Shown here in pieces: positions 47,125 to 54,866 of a stretch of DNA of 64,000 nucleotides (position 1 is the first letter of the stretch; each line of letters opens with the position of its first letter). The notes beneath the pieces are model-generated. The model did not search any database. It had not been told where the DNA came from and saw nothing but the letters and a program-made list of their open reading frames with translations. Made by a program: the position numbers and the translations under genes. Source of the stretch: Thalassobium sp. (GTDB taxonomy: Bacteria > Pseudomonadota > Gammaproteobacteria > Pseudomonadales > Oceanobacteraceae); NCBI GenBank assembly GCA_002733205.1, contig NVUW01000006.1, forward strand, positions 1 to 64,000, read 5' to 3'.

Positions 47125-48105
47125 ATGATCCGTACCCACCTGATTACCGGTTTCCTCGGCGTTGGTAAAACAACGGCTATTCTGCACCTGCTGAAACAAA
47201 AGCCAGCTGATGAAAAGTGGGCGGTGCTGGTTAACGAGTTTGGCGAAGTCGGGGTCGACGGCGCCATCCTTGCCAGCCAGGGGGCGGTGGTGAAAGAAGT
47301 GCCCGGCGGCTGTTTGTGTTGTGTCTCCGGCCTGCCATTTCAGATTGGTCTGAATATGCTGATTGCGCGGGAAAAACCCGATGTGCTGCTGATTGAGCCA
47401 ACCGGGCTGGGCCATCCGCGCAATATTCTGCAAACCCTGCGTAATGAACATTACCGCGATATTCTGCAACCGGGCGCCAGTCTGTGTGTGCTTGATCCGC
47501 GTCATCTCAGTGACCCGCGCTATCTGGATAATGACGTCTTTGCCGATCAGATTCAGCTCGCCGATGTGCTGGTGGCGAATAAAACGGATCTGGCAACAGA
47601 CGCTGACCGCAACGCGTTTGAGCAATTACTGCAGCGCGCTGAGCCGGCGAAAACCGCCAGCGCCTGGGTAGTGAATGGTGAGATAGCGCTGGAATTATTA
47701 GCCGGTGGTACGCAATCGCAACGTCTGGCATTGCATCCCGATGCGCACGCGCATCAGCATGCCCGCGAGGATCTGGCACCGCAGAATGCGCTGGCAGAGG
47801 GTGAAAAGCTGCGCCTGCTGGAAAATCATGGCCAGGGTTATTACTCCGTTGGCTGGTTAATTAACGCAGGTTGGGTATTTTCGGCACGGGCTTTACGTGG
47901 CTGGCTGAACAGCCTCGATGTGCAACGCGCTAAAGGTATTATACTGACCGACGAAGGGTCGCTGGTGCTGAATATGCGCGATGGGGTATTAACCGAAATG
48001 CCAACGCGTATGCCGGATGAAAGCCGGCTGGAATTACTGCACACGCAGCCGTTAGAGTCTGCCGTGCTGCAACAGTCACTCCTGGCTTGCCGGGCAGAGT
48101 CATAA
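47125..48105 (+). CDS. COG0523 (CobW/YjiA family) GTPase, probable zinc metallochaperone
   Basis: 326 residues. P-loop GFLGVGKTT (9-17), the metal motif GGCLCC with C63, C65 and C66, and NKTDL for guanine. A His-rich run (HPDAHAHQHA, about 207-216) separates the GTPase from the C-terminal CobW_C domain. Members of this family deliver metals; the Zur-type box upstream and the His-rich loop favour zinc. It begins 47 nt after ybbP, but on its own regulatory site. Confidence 0.85.
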   Translation: MIRTHLITGFLGVGKTTAILHLLKQKPADEKWAVLVNEFGEVGVDGAILASQGAVVKEVPGGCLCCVSGLPFQIGLNMLIAREKPDVLLIEPTGLGHPRNILQTLRNEHYRDILQPGASLCVLDPRHLSDPRYLDNDVFADQIQLADVLVANKTDLATDADRNAFEQLLQRAEPAKTASAWVVNGEIALELLAGGTQSQRLALHPDAHAHQHAREDLAPQNALAEGEKLRLLENHGQGYYSVGWLINAGWVFSARALRGWLNSLDVQRAKGIILTDEGSLVLNMRDGVLTEMPTRMPDESRLELLHTQPLESAVLQQSLLACRAES

Positions 48106-48166
48106 ATTATTGATCAATAAAATCGCAGGCGTATGCAGTCTGTCGTCTGAATACGGAGAGTTGGTA

Positions 48167-48925
48167 GTGCGTCCTGTGCTTTTTCTATGTATGTCGATGA
48201 TTGTTTTATTCAGCCCGCTGTTCAGTGCCAACAGTTATGCACTGACTCTGAATATTGCCGCCGAAGATGCCTGGCCACCATTTTCCGATGCGCAGGGTAA
48301 TGGTTACTCCCGTGATCTGGCTCTGGCTGCTTTTGCGGTCAGCGGTGTCAGTCTGACGATTCAGGCCGTGCCTTATGCCCGTGCTTTAAATCTTACCCTG
48401 GCGGGAAAAGCCGATGGCTGTTGGAATGTCACTCGCCAGCCAAGCACCGAGGAACAGTATATTTTTGGCGAGCAACCATTATTTACTGCCTCGGCTTCTT
48501 ATTATTTTAAAACCGGAAAAGAAAAAAACTGGCAAACTCCGGCGGATATTCCGGACGGAACTGCGCTGGCAATCATGAACGGTTACGAATACGGTGCCGA
48601 GTTTGAAAAGCACCGTCACCGACTTAAACTGATTGAAGTCTCCAAACAGCAACAAATGATTGCCATGCTGATCAGTGAACGCGTGGCCGGTGCCATCTTC
48701 TTTGACCGGGTATTCGATTACACCATGGCTGGCAGTCATTACGACCGTTCGCTGATTCGCCGTGGTCAGCAAAATCACACCAGTGATATTTACATTGCCT
48801 TCAGTCGCCAGAAACCGGAGGCCGATAAATATGCCCAATTACTGGATGAGGGTCTGAAAATACTGAAAGCAAATGGTGAATATCAACGCATTATGGACAG
48901 CCACTACGATCGCTGGTCAGAATAA
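48167..48925 (+). CDS. Family 3 extracellular solute-binding protein
   Basis: 252 residues from a GTG at 48167, preceded by GGAG at a normal distance; this start gives a clean signal peptide (MRPVLFLCMSMIVLFSPLFS, then ANSYA). The mature part begins LNIAAEDAWPPFSDAQGNGY, typical of amino-acid-type periplasmic binding proteins. No permease or ATPase genes are next to it, so it may serve a distant transporter or a sensor. Ligand unknown. Confidence 0.82.
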   Translation: MRPVLFLCMSMIVLFSPLFSANSYALTLNIAAEDAWPPFSDAQGNGYSRDLALAAFAVSGVSLTIQAVPYARALNLTLAGKADGCWNVTRQPSTEEQYIFGEQPLFTASASYYFKTGKEKNWQTPADIPDGTALAIMNGYEYGAEFEKHRHRLKLIEVSKQQQMIAMLISERVAGAIFFDRVFDYTMAGSHYDRSLIRRGQQNHTSDIYIAFSRQKPEADKYAQLLDEGLKILKANGEYQRIMDSHYDRWSE

Positions 48926-48930
48926 CGGCG

Positions 48931-48959
48931 CTGTCATATAACGCACATAAATCTGTCAA
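48931..48959 (+). promoter_or_regulatory. PHO-box array upstream of the secreted nuclease
   Basis: CTGTCAT, 4 nt, CGCACAT, 4 nt, CTGTCAA: three 7-mers in 11-bp phase, the spacing of PhoB half-sites (consensus CTGTCAT). Weaker 11-bp units (CCGTATC, CTGCAAC) continue to about 48981. Confidence 0.65.
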
Positions 48960-48998
48960 TAATCCGTATCTTATCTGCAACACTTATTCTCTTTAATG

Positions 48999-49030
48999 CC
49001 CTGCTGAATCATCCATTTTTTACAGCAGGG
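48999..49030 (+). promoter_or_regulatory. Stem-loop that can cover the nuclease ribosome-binding site
   Basis: CCCTGCTG (48999-49006) pairs perfectly with CAGCAGGG (49023-49030) around a 16-nt T-rich loop. The 3' arm contains the CAGGG ribosome site, 7 nt before the ATG at 49038, so folding would block initiation. Confidence 0.6.
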
Positions 49031-49037
49031 AAATACG

Positions 49038-51677
49038 ATGAAACCGCTTCTTACACTGACGCTTCTGGGCTTAAGCCTGAGCAGTCTGGCCGACAGCAGC
49101 GCGCTGTTAATCAACGAAGTCGATTCCGACAATTCAGGCACCGATACCGCAGAATTTATTGAACTTTACGATGGTGGTATTGGTAATACGGCGCTTGATG
49201 GTCATGTTGTTGTGCTGTTTAACGGCTCGAATGATCAGAGCTACCTGACCGTTGACCTTAACGGTAAAAGTACGGACGCTCAGGGCTATTTTGTCATTTG
49301 TGGTGATGCCGCTAATGTTGCCAACTGCGACCTGGATATTTCCCCTGACAACAACCTGATTCAGAACGGTGCCGATGCGGTGGCGTTGTATCAGGCTGTG
49401 GCGGCCGATTTCCCGAATAATACTGCGGTAACCACCACTAACCTGATCGATGCTCTGGTGTATGACACCAATGATAACGATGATTCAGGTCTGTTAGTGT
49501 TGCTGAATGCCGGTCAACCGCAGATGAATGAAAACGAAGGCGGCGATAAAGACAACCAATCGCTGCAGCGCTGTGAAAATGGTGCCGGAGGTGCCCGTAA
49601 CAGCGCCGGTTTTATTACCGCAACGCCGACTCCGGGTGCTGCATCGGCCTGTAATGTGGTGGTTGAACCGGTACTTGGTAATTGTGGTGAAAGCAGTCAG
49701 GCGGAATTTCGTTTAATCAGTGCGGTGCAGGGCAACATTACTGATGTCAGCGCTGATGCCAGTCCGCTTCTGGGTGAAACGGTGATCGTCGAAGGTATCG
49801 TCACGCTGGATAAGCAGGGTGGTTTGCTGGCGAACGGCGACAGCTCTTATGAATACAGCGGCTTCTGGCTGCAGGAAGAAGACAGTGATGCCGATAACGA
49901 TGCCATGACCTCTGAAGGTATTTTTATTTATGACTATAAAAATACCGTGAACAGCGGAGACAAAGTCCGGCTAATGGCAAAGGTTGCTGAATACCAGCAG
50001 GTAACGCAGCTGAAAAATGTGCAGGATCTGGTGATCTGTTCTTCCGCTAATGCCTTGCCGGCCGCGGTCCCAGTTACTTTACCGGTGACTAATCTGAATA
50101 AACTGGAAGCGCTGGAAGGCATGCGCATCAGCAGCTCGCAGAACCTGGTTGTCAGTGACCTGTTTGGTACCGGTTATGGTTTCGGTAATTATGGCCAGTT
50201 TGTTGTGTCATCGGCACTGCATTTCCAGAGTACCGAAATTGCTGTACCACAATCAGCAGAAGCTCAGGCGGTTATCGCTGCGCGCGCACTGGATGTGCTA
50301 TTAATCGATGATGGTGTGTCGGCGGCGTATCCGGCATTTATTCCGTTTCCGGACGACAGTGGTTTCAGCGCGCTGAATCCTGTGCGTATCGGTGACAGCG
50401 TCAGCACCTTCGATGGTGTTATGCATGCTTATAAAAATAATTACACCGTAATTCCTTCTGCACTGAGCATTGATCCGACACATCCGCGTACGGCTGCACC
50501 CACGATTGCTGCCGATGCCAATCTGGTGATCGTTGGTATGAATGTTCTCAATTACTTTAATGGCGATGGTCAGGGTGGCGGTTTCCCAACCAGCCGTGGT
50601 GCTAAAACCTATGATGCATTCACCATGCAGAGCGATAAAATTGTCGCGGCGTTAACCGCTATGAATGCCGATATTATCGGTCTGATGGAAATCGAGAACG
50701 ACGGTTTCGGTGAGTACAGCGCTATTCAGACACTGGTTAATGAACTGAATAAACAGCAGACGGCAGGTAATGAGTACAGCCTGATTAACCAGGGTGTCAG
50801 CAGCATTGGCAGCGATGCGATTACCGTAGGTTTGATTTACCGCCCCGGAAAAGTAACCGCCGTAGGTACCACCGCGATTCTCGACAGCAGCAATTCAGCC
50901 AAAGATGAAAATGATCAGCCATTATTTCTTGATACTAAAAACCGTCCGGCATTAATTCAGTCGTTCAGTATGAATGATGAAATCTTCACGGTTGCTGTTA
51001 ATCACCTGAAATCCAAAGGCTCTGCCTGTAACGAAGACAATGAAGGCGCCGATGGTCAGGGCAACTGTAATCAGACCCGCAACCGCGCCGCGCAGGCATT
51101 AGTCCAGTATCTGGCAACCCAGCCTACCGGTGTCAGCAGCAATGCCCAGCTGGTGTTGGGTGATCTGAATGCTTACAGCAAAGAAGATCCGATTAATACG
51201 ATTCTGGATGCCGGTTTCAGCAATCTGAAATACAGCGAAAAATCGACAGAAACTCAGCCTTATTCTTATTCCTTTGGTGGTTTTCTTGGCAGCCTGGACC
51301 ATGCTCTGGCGACCGCAGATTTTTATGCCCATGTGGTCAGTGTTGATGCCTGGCATATCAACTCGGTAGAAGACAGTCTGATGGATTATGAGACTGAAGC
51401 AACGGGTCAGGATTACGACTCCATCGATAATTACGCCAATGCTGATGCTTACCGCTCATCCGACCATGATCCGATTGTGGTTGCCCTGCGTATTGATGAG
51501 AAAACGCCAGAGCCTCAGCCAGAACCCGAGCCTCAGCCAGAACCTGCACCGGGAAATCCGGATAACGGCTCAGATAACGGAAACAATAATAATAACGACG
51601 ATAACAACGGTGGCCCATTGCACCCGTTGAGTTTGCTGGTGCTGGCATTGACTGCCGCATTGCGTCGTCGTGCCTGA
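49038..51677 (+). CDS. Secreted ExeM/NucH-type endonuclease with GlyGly-CTERM tail
   Basis: 879 residues. Signal peptide (MKPLLTLTLLGLSLSSLA), a lamin-tail-like domain (about 22-190: LINEVDSDNSGTDTAEFIEL), an OB-like region (about 220-420) and an endonuclease/exonuclease/phosphatase domain (about 490-815) with active-site pieces NADIIGLMEIEND, VLGDLNAYSKED and SSDHDPIVVAL. A Pro/Glu linker and an Asn/Asp-rich stretch lead to GGPLHPLSLLVLALTAALRR, a GlyGly-CTERM-type sorting tail. It probably digests extracellular DNA; the PHO boxes suggest phosphate scavenging. A terminator follows. Confidence 0.87.
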   Translation: MKPLLTLTLLGLSLSSLADSSALLINEVDSDNSGTDTAEFIELYDGGIGNTALDGHVVVLFNGSNDQSYLTVDLNGKSTDAQGYFVICGDAANVANCDLDISPDNNLIQNGADAVALYQAVAADFPNNTAVTTTNLIDALVYDTNDNDDSGLLVLLNAGQPQMNENEGGDKDNQSLQRCENGAGGARNSAGFITATPTPGAASACNVVVEPVLGNCGESSQAEFRLISAVQGNITDVSADASPLLGETVIVEGIVTLDKQGGLLANGDSSYEYSGFWLQEEDSDADNDAMTSEGIFIYDYKNTVNSGDKVRLMAKVAEYQQVTQLKNVQDLVICSSANALPAAVPVTLPVTNLNKLEALEGMRISSSQNLVVSDLFGTGYGFGNYGQFVVSSALHFQSTEIAVPQSAEAQAVIAARALDVLLIDDGVSAAYPAFIPFPDDSGFSALNPVRIGDSVSTFDGVMHAYKNNYTVIPSALSIDPTHPRTAAPTIAADANLVIVGMNVLNYFNGDGQGGGFPTSRGAKTYDAFTMQSDKIVAALTAMNADIIGLMEIENDGFGEYSAIQTLVNELNKQQTAGNEYSLINQGVSSIGSDAITVGLIYRPGKVTAVGTTAILDSSNSAKDENDQPLFLDTKNRPALIQSFSMNDEIFTVAVNHLKSKGSACNEDNEGADGQGNCNQTRNRAAQALVQYLATQPTGVSSNAQLVLGDLNAYSKEDPINTILDAGFSNLKYSEKSTETQPYSYSFGGFLGSLDHALATADFYAHVVSVDAWHINSVEDSLMDYETEATGQDYDSIDNYANADAYRSSDHDPIVVALRIDEKTPEPQPEPEPQPEPAPGNPDNGSDNGNNNNNDDNNGGPLHPLSLLVLALTAALRRRA

Positions 51678-51723
51678 GGGCGAAAACGGATAAACATAAG
51701 CAACACGGACGTGATAAAAAATC

Positions 51724-51756
51724 AGCCCCGCCAGTGAACACTGGTGGGGCTTTTTT
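51724..51756 (+). terminator. Rho-independent terminator after the nuclease gene
   Basis: AGCCCCGCCAG and CTGGTGGGGCT pair (11 bp, one G-T wobble, 6-nt loop), then six T. Confidence 0.9.
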
Positions 51757-51767
51757 AATGTGACCGA

Positions 51768-52238
51768 TTAAAACTCTTGTGTTGCCTGAAGCTGTCGCTC
51801 CAGAGTTTCCAGGGCGCGTAATAAGTCACCGGAAACACTGGTCAGCAGTGTGGCTTTCAACTGTATTTCTGCGGCTCTTTTACTATCGCCTTTGCCTGTC
51901 GGGTCCAGAATACGTTGCCAGAGCGATGGTTTTTCACTGCGCTTCAGCAGGCTGAATAAGTCGAGGCAAACCTGATGCAGTTGTTTGTGTGGGATTTCTA
52001 TTGCGCGGAATTCCGGCAGGGTACGTAAGGCCTGGCCAGCGCCATAATACCAACGTCCGAACTGACATTCGTCATGTTCCAGCGGCAGCTGGCCCTCTTC
52101 GATATCGTGGCCGGAGAGCAGTGCCTGAGCGTAGGCGCGCCAGCGCAGGTGTGCGGTTTTGGCGCGGCCAATCTGCTGCAGAAATTTTTCTCTGTCGGTA
52201 TGGCTGATATTAATATTGGCAATAAAGGGCATAAGCAT
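51768..52238 (-). CDS. Stand-alone CZB (chemoreceptor zinc-binding) domain protein
   Basis: 156 residues from the ATG at 52238 (a further ATG at 52232 is equally possible; neither has a clear ribosome site). The CZB zinc ligands can be placed at H30 (HLRW), C58 (CQFGRWYYGAG), H84 and H88 (PHKQLH). In other proteins CZB is fused to chemoreceptors or diguanylate cyclases and inhibits them when zinc is bound. Here it is alone and cytosolic, so a free adaptor or zinc sensor is the simplest reading. No partner is adjacent. Confidence 0.83.
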   Translation of the reverse strand: MLMPFIANINISHTDREKFLQQIGRAKTAHLRWRAYAQALLSGHDIEEGQLPLEHDECQFGRWYYGAGQALRTLPEFRAIEIPHKQLHQVCLDLFSLLKRSEKPSLWQRILDPTGKGDSKRAAEIQLKATLLTSVSGDLLRALETLERQLQATQEF

Positions 52239-52315
52239 CAGACACAATAATGGATAACTTCAGCCTAGCAATAAATGGCAAAAGTGCCGTATGCCTGCTT
52301 TAAAGCGCTAACCTT

Positions 52316-52383
52316 GGGCACCTCTGAATACGTCAGTGCCCGCTGCGGCCTACTGAAAACGTTCACATTATTCAGCGGTGCCC
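52316..52383. repeat. Imperfect long inverted repeat (possible mobile-element remnant)
   Basis: Arms GGGCACCTCTGAATA (52316-52330) and TATTCAGCGGTGCCC (52369-52383) are complementary at 14 of 15 positions, with a 38-nt loop that itself can pair (CAGT/ACTG and GCC/GGC). No open gene inside. A miniature inverted-repeat element or an insertion-sequence end pair is possible. Confidence 0.5.
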
Positions 52384-52424
52384 TCGAGTAAGTGCATCCT
52401 TGCTTACCCTCAGTCCATTTCGGT

Positions 52425-52447
52425 ACGAGCAATCCGGTGCTCGTTTT
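52425..52447 (+). terminator. Hairpin past the FagA-like gene
   Basis: ACGAGCA pairs with TGCTCGT (7 bp, 6-nt loop) and is followed by TTTT on the plus strand. It lies 6 nt past the stop of the leftward gene, where it lacks a T-tract, so it is better oriented for rightward transcripts. Confidence 0.4.
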
Positions 52448-52452
52448 AATCA

Positions 52453-52929
52453 TCAGCTCAGGTAACGATTGGCGAGCGTAAATTCATGCACAATCAGATT
52501 CAGATGCGTGCAGCGTTCCGGTTTAGTGCGGTACAAATGCTGCAGCGCAAAAAAAGGTTGGTACAGATAATCCAGACACTGACGCCGCCAATGGTTGCTG
52601 GCATCGGTGTTAAACGTTGCATCACGCAAGGTGTTATACAGACGCGTCAGCCAGCTTTCCTGTAACGGTTGCAGATGGCGCTCACCGGCGCGGCAGGCCA
52701 GTTCCAGCCCCAAATCCAGATATTCATTCAGCCATTCCGGGTGCAGCTCGCAACCCTGGTGCGAGCGTATCTGCAGCTCCAGCTGTGCGAGTCGTTGCTG
52801 CTCATGCATTGGCACCAGGCTGCCGCCTTGCGTGGCCGGAGCCGAACGAAACTGCCGTGGACGGATAACCCGCCCGCCCGCTGCGGGCTGCGCAGAACAG
52901 AAAGCAGATTCGCAGTATGAATGAGGCAT
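52453..52929 (-). CDS. Fur-regulated FagA-like protein
   Basis: 158 residues from the ATG at 52929, with AAGGAG upstream. The N-terminal 40 residues are Cys-, Ala- and Gly-rich and look unordered; the rest is helical. The part EYLDLGLELACRAGERHL and SNHWRRQCLDYLYQPFFALQ recalls FagA of Pseudomonas (HW-x2-CLD then P-x2-L), a small Fur-controlled protein of unknown function usually beside fumC and sodA. The perfect Fur box in its promoter supports iron control. Identity is tentative; no fumC or sodA is adjacent. Confidence 0.55.
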   Translation of the reverse strand: MPHSYCESAFCSAQPAAGGRVIRPRQFRSAPATQGGSLVPMHEQQRLAQLELQIRSHQGCELHPEWLNEYLDLGLELACRAGERHLQPLQESWLTRLYNTLRDATFNTDASNHWRRQCLDYLYQPFFALQHLYRTKPERCTHLNLIVHEFTLANRYLS

Positions 52930-52959
52930 GGCGGACTCCTTGGTAAGTGCAGGCAAATT

Positions 52960-52988
52960 AATCTAATGATAATAATTATCATTTGCAA
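52960..52988 (-). promoter_or_regulatory. Promoter of the FagA-like gene with Fur box in the spacer
   Basis: On the minus strand: -35 TTGCAA (52983-52988), 17-bp spacer, -10 TAGATT (52960-52965). The Fur box AATGATAATAATTATCATT (52965-52983) is a perfect 19-bp palindrome, with an exact 7-1-7 core TGATAAT-A-ATTATCA, and fills the spacer. Confidence 0.85.
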
Positions 52989-53131
52989 GCTTTTCATGGA
53001 ATCTTGATTTGTCGCAGGCATGGCCGTCAACGGCATCCATAGGCTGGCTGTCATCATTCCGCTATAATCCGCGCCGCGCTGGCCTCCACCCTTGTTCATT
53101 GCCGCCAGCGTGCCGATGGGGAGTATGCTGA

Positions 53132-54022
53132 GTGGCTGCAACACAGGTTCTGATCGTTTTTAATCCGGTTTCCGGCTCCGGTAATCGCCGCATTGTTGAA
53201 GCTGTACAGCAGGCGCTGAGCAACCGTGGTTGTGATGTCAGTCTGTATCCGACTCAGAGTGCCGGTGATGCAACCCGTTATCTGGCAGCGTATGAAGGCC
53301 AGCTCGATGTTGTGGCGGTGGCCGGTGGCGATGGCACGATCAATGAAGTTGTGAACGGTCTGCGTGAGCGCGACAATCAAAGCTACCGCCTGGCTTTAAT
53401 TCCGACCGGAACCGTGAATGTTCTGGCGGCTGAACTGGGCATTGGCAAAACACCGGAAGGCATCGCCGATATTATTCTGCAGGGACGCGAAAAGCCGATT
53501 TATCTGGGATCAGTAAATGACCGCCGCTTTGTTTTAATGGCAGGAATCGGTTACGACGCCTGGGTGGTGGATAACGTCGATCTGGCGTTAAAAAAGAAAG
53601 TCGGCAAGCTGGCGTATGTATTGTCGATGCTTAAACAGCTGCGCCACTTCGGTAAAAAAACCTATCAGCTGACGGTGGATGGCGAACGCTATCAGGCCAA
53701 TTCTGTGGTGATTACCAATGGCCGTTATTATGCCGGATCTTTTGTCCTGTCGCGTCAGGCGGATTTAAGCAAGCCTACCACGCAGGTATTGATGATATCC
53801 GGCAACAGCCCGCTGAAATTTATCGGCATTTTGCTGGGGCTGCCCTTGGGGATTATGGAAAAAATGCCGGGCATGAAATCTGTTGCTGCCCGTCATGTGC
53901 AGATTGAATTACTGAATGCCGGTACCGAACGCGAACCGGTTCAGGCTGATGGCGATTCACTGGCCGAGCTGCCGCTGAATCTGCAGATGGAAGACAGCCC
54001 GGTACGTTTGCTGGTTCCCTGA
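53132..54022 (+). CDS. YegS/diacylglycerol-kinase-family lipid kinase
   Basis: 296 residues from a GTG with GGGGAG upstream. N-terminal DAGK catalytic domain with FNPVSGSGNRR, VVAVAGGDGTINEVVNGLRE and LIPTGTVNVLAAELG; the beta-sandwich C-terminal domain follows. It phosphorylates a lipid such as diacylglycerol, phosphatidylglycerol or a sphingoid-like substrate; which is not visible. It is divergent from the FagA-like gene. Confidence 0.88.
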   Translation: MAATQVLIVFNPVSGSGNRRIVEAVQQALSNRGCDVSLYPTQSAGDATRYLAAYEGQLDVVAVAGGDGTINEVVNGLRERDNQSYRLALIPTGTVNVLAAELGIGKTPEGIADIILQGREKPIYLGSVNDRRFVLMAGIGYDAWVVDNVDLALKKKVGKLAYVLSMLKQLRHFGKKTYQLTVDGERYQANSVVITNGRYYAGSFVLSRQADLSKPTTQVLMISGNSPLKFIGILLGLPLGIMEKMPGMKSVAARHVQIELLNAGTEREPVQADGDSLAELPLNLQMEDSPVRLLVP

Positions 54023-54063
54023 GTTAAGGCATCGCTGAATAATTCTGCGCTGCCTTAACTTTT

Positions 54064-54447
54064 TTAAACCCAGTCGAAGGGTTTTTCTTCATCGCGGATT
54101 AACTTAATCCAGCCTGGTTCATCACTTTGAGCCGATTCCTGCCAGCCACTGTCAGAGCAGCGTACTTCGCTGCCCAGTGCGGCATGGGCGGCACGGCCAC
54201 AGTCGAGGTCGGTTGCCCAGGGGGTCAGGTTCTGTTTAAACCACAGGCTGGCAAAGTTTTTCTCGGCATTTTCATTCAGGAAAATGTCCATACTGCTGCC
54301 ATCTATCTGTGCTTGCCAGTGGTGGCTTCCGGCGTTTTCTTTCAGGGTTTGCAGTGGCTGTTGCAGTGCATCCTGCAGCCATTGACGTACAGCCACTGGC
54401 TCAGCTTTCATGATGTAAATTTCAATGTCGGGGAAGTGTTCAGTCAT
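54064..54447 (-). CDS. Conserved-looking hypothetical protein
   Basis: 127 residues, soluble, no signal peptide. Not recognised. Visible features are an acidic composition, IEIYIMKAEPVAVRQWLQDA at the N-terminus and repeated Trp-containing segments (PWATDLDCGRAAHAALGSEV, GWQESAQSDEPGWIKLI). It overlaps the end of the preceding small membrane protein gene by 8 nt, so the two are probably translated together. Confidence 0.6.
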   Translation of the reverse strand: MTEHFPDIEIYIMKAEPVAVRQWLQDALQQPLQTLKENAGSHHWQAQIDGSSMDIFLNENAEKNFASLWFKQNLTPWATDLDCGRAAHAALGSEVRCSDSGWQESAQSDEPGWIKLIRDEEKPFDWV

Positions 54448-54718
54448 TTTTCCGGGTCAGCCTTATGATGCGCAGAATGCTCAGCGCAATATAACCGAGA
54501 GCGGCGCTCAGAGCACCCATTGCCGCGAGGATCAGACCTGCCAGGCTGACAATCTCCTGCGCCAAAGAAGGTAACAGGTATTTCTGTGCCATCAATATAA
54601 TGCCCAGCCCGGCGAAAAAAGCCGCAGCACCGAATACGAATAAACGCAGGTTTTCCCGATCCTGTTCAGCCCTTTTTTGCAGCCATTGCAGCAGTGCTGT
54701 GGCCTTCTTGCTTGCCAT
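54440..54718 (-). CDS. Small two-helix membrane protein, unknown
   Basis: 92 residues: a basic N-terminal cytosolic helix (MASKKATALLQWLQKRAEQD), two membrane helices (about 26-45 and 55-82) and a short basic tail. Not recognised. First gene of a leftward pair; divergent from the heme receptor gene, sharing its control region. Confidence 0.6.
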   Translation of the reverse strand: MASKKATALLQWLQKRAEQDRENLRLFVFGAAAFFAGLGIILMAQKYLLPSLAQEIVSLAGLILAAMGALSAALGYIALSILRIIRLTRKND

Positions 54719-54839
54719 ACATCATCCCCACCTTCTGTCCGACGGGCAGAGCATAGCAAAAGCCAGACCCTGGTGTGAGCTGGCATTACTTTGCAAAGGC
54801 TTTGTTGCGAATAAATATCATTTGTGTTTATTATCTAAA

Positions 54840-54854
54840 AGATAATGATTCTCA
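54840..54854. promoter_or_regulatory. Fur box upstream of the heme receptor gene
   Basis: AGATAATGATTCTCA reads as a 7-1-7 Fur site with 12 of 14 core positions matched (reverse complement TGAGAAT-C-ATTATCT). It lies 13 nt before the ATG. Confidence 0.7.
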
Positions 54855-54866
54855 ACTGAGGTTTGT

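Noticed and set aside
52265..52453. 62-codon minus-strand frame in the inverted-repeat region
   Set aside because: Its sequence is produced by the repeat and hairpin elements; no start signal and no recognisable domain. Better explained as the repeat itself.
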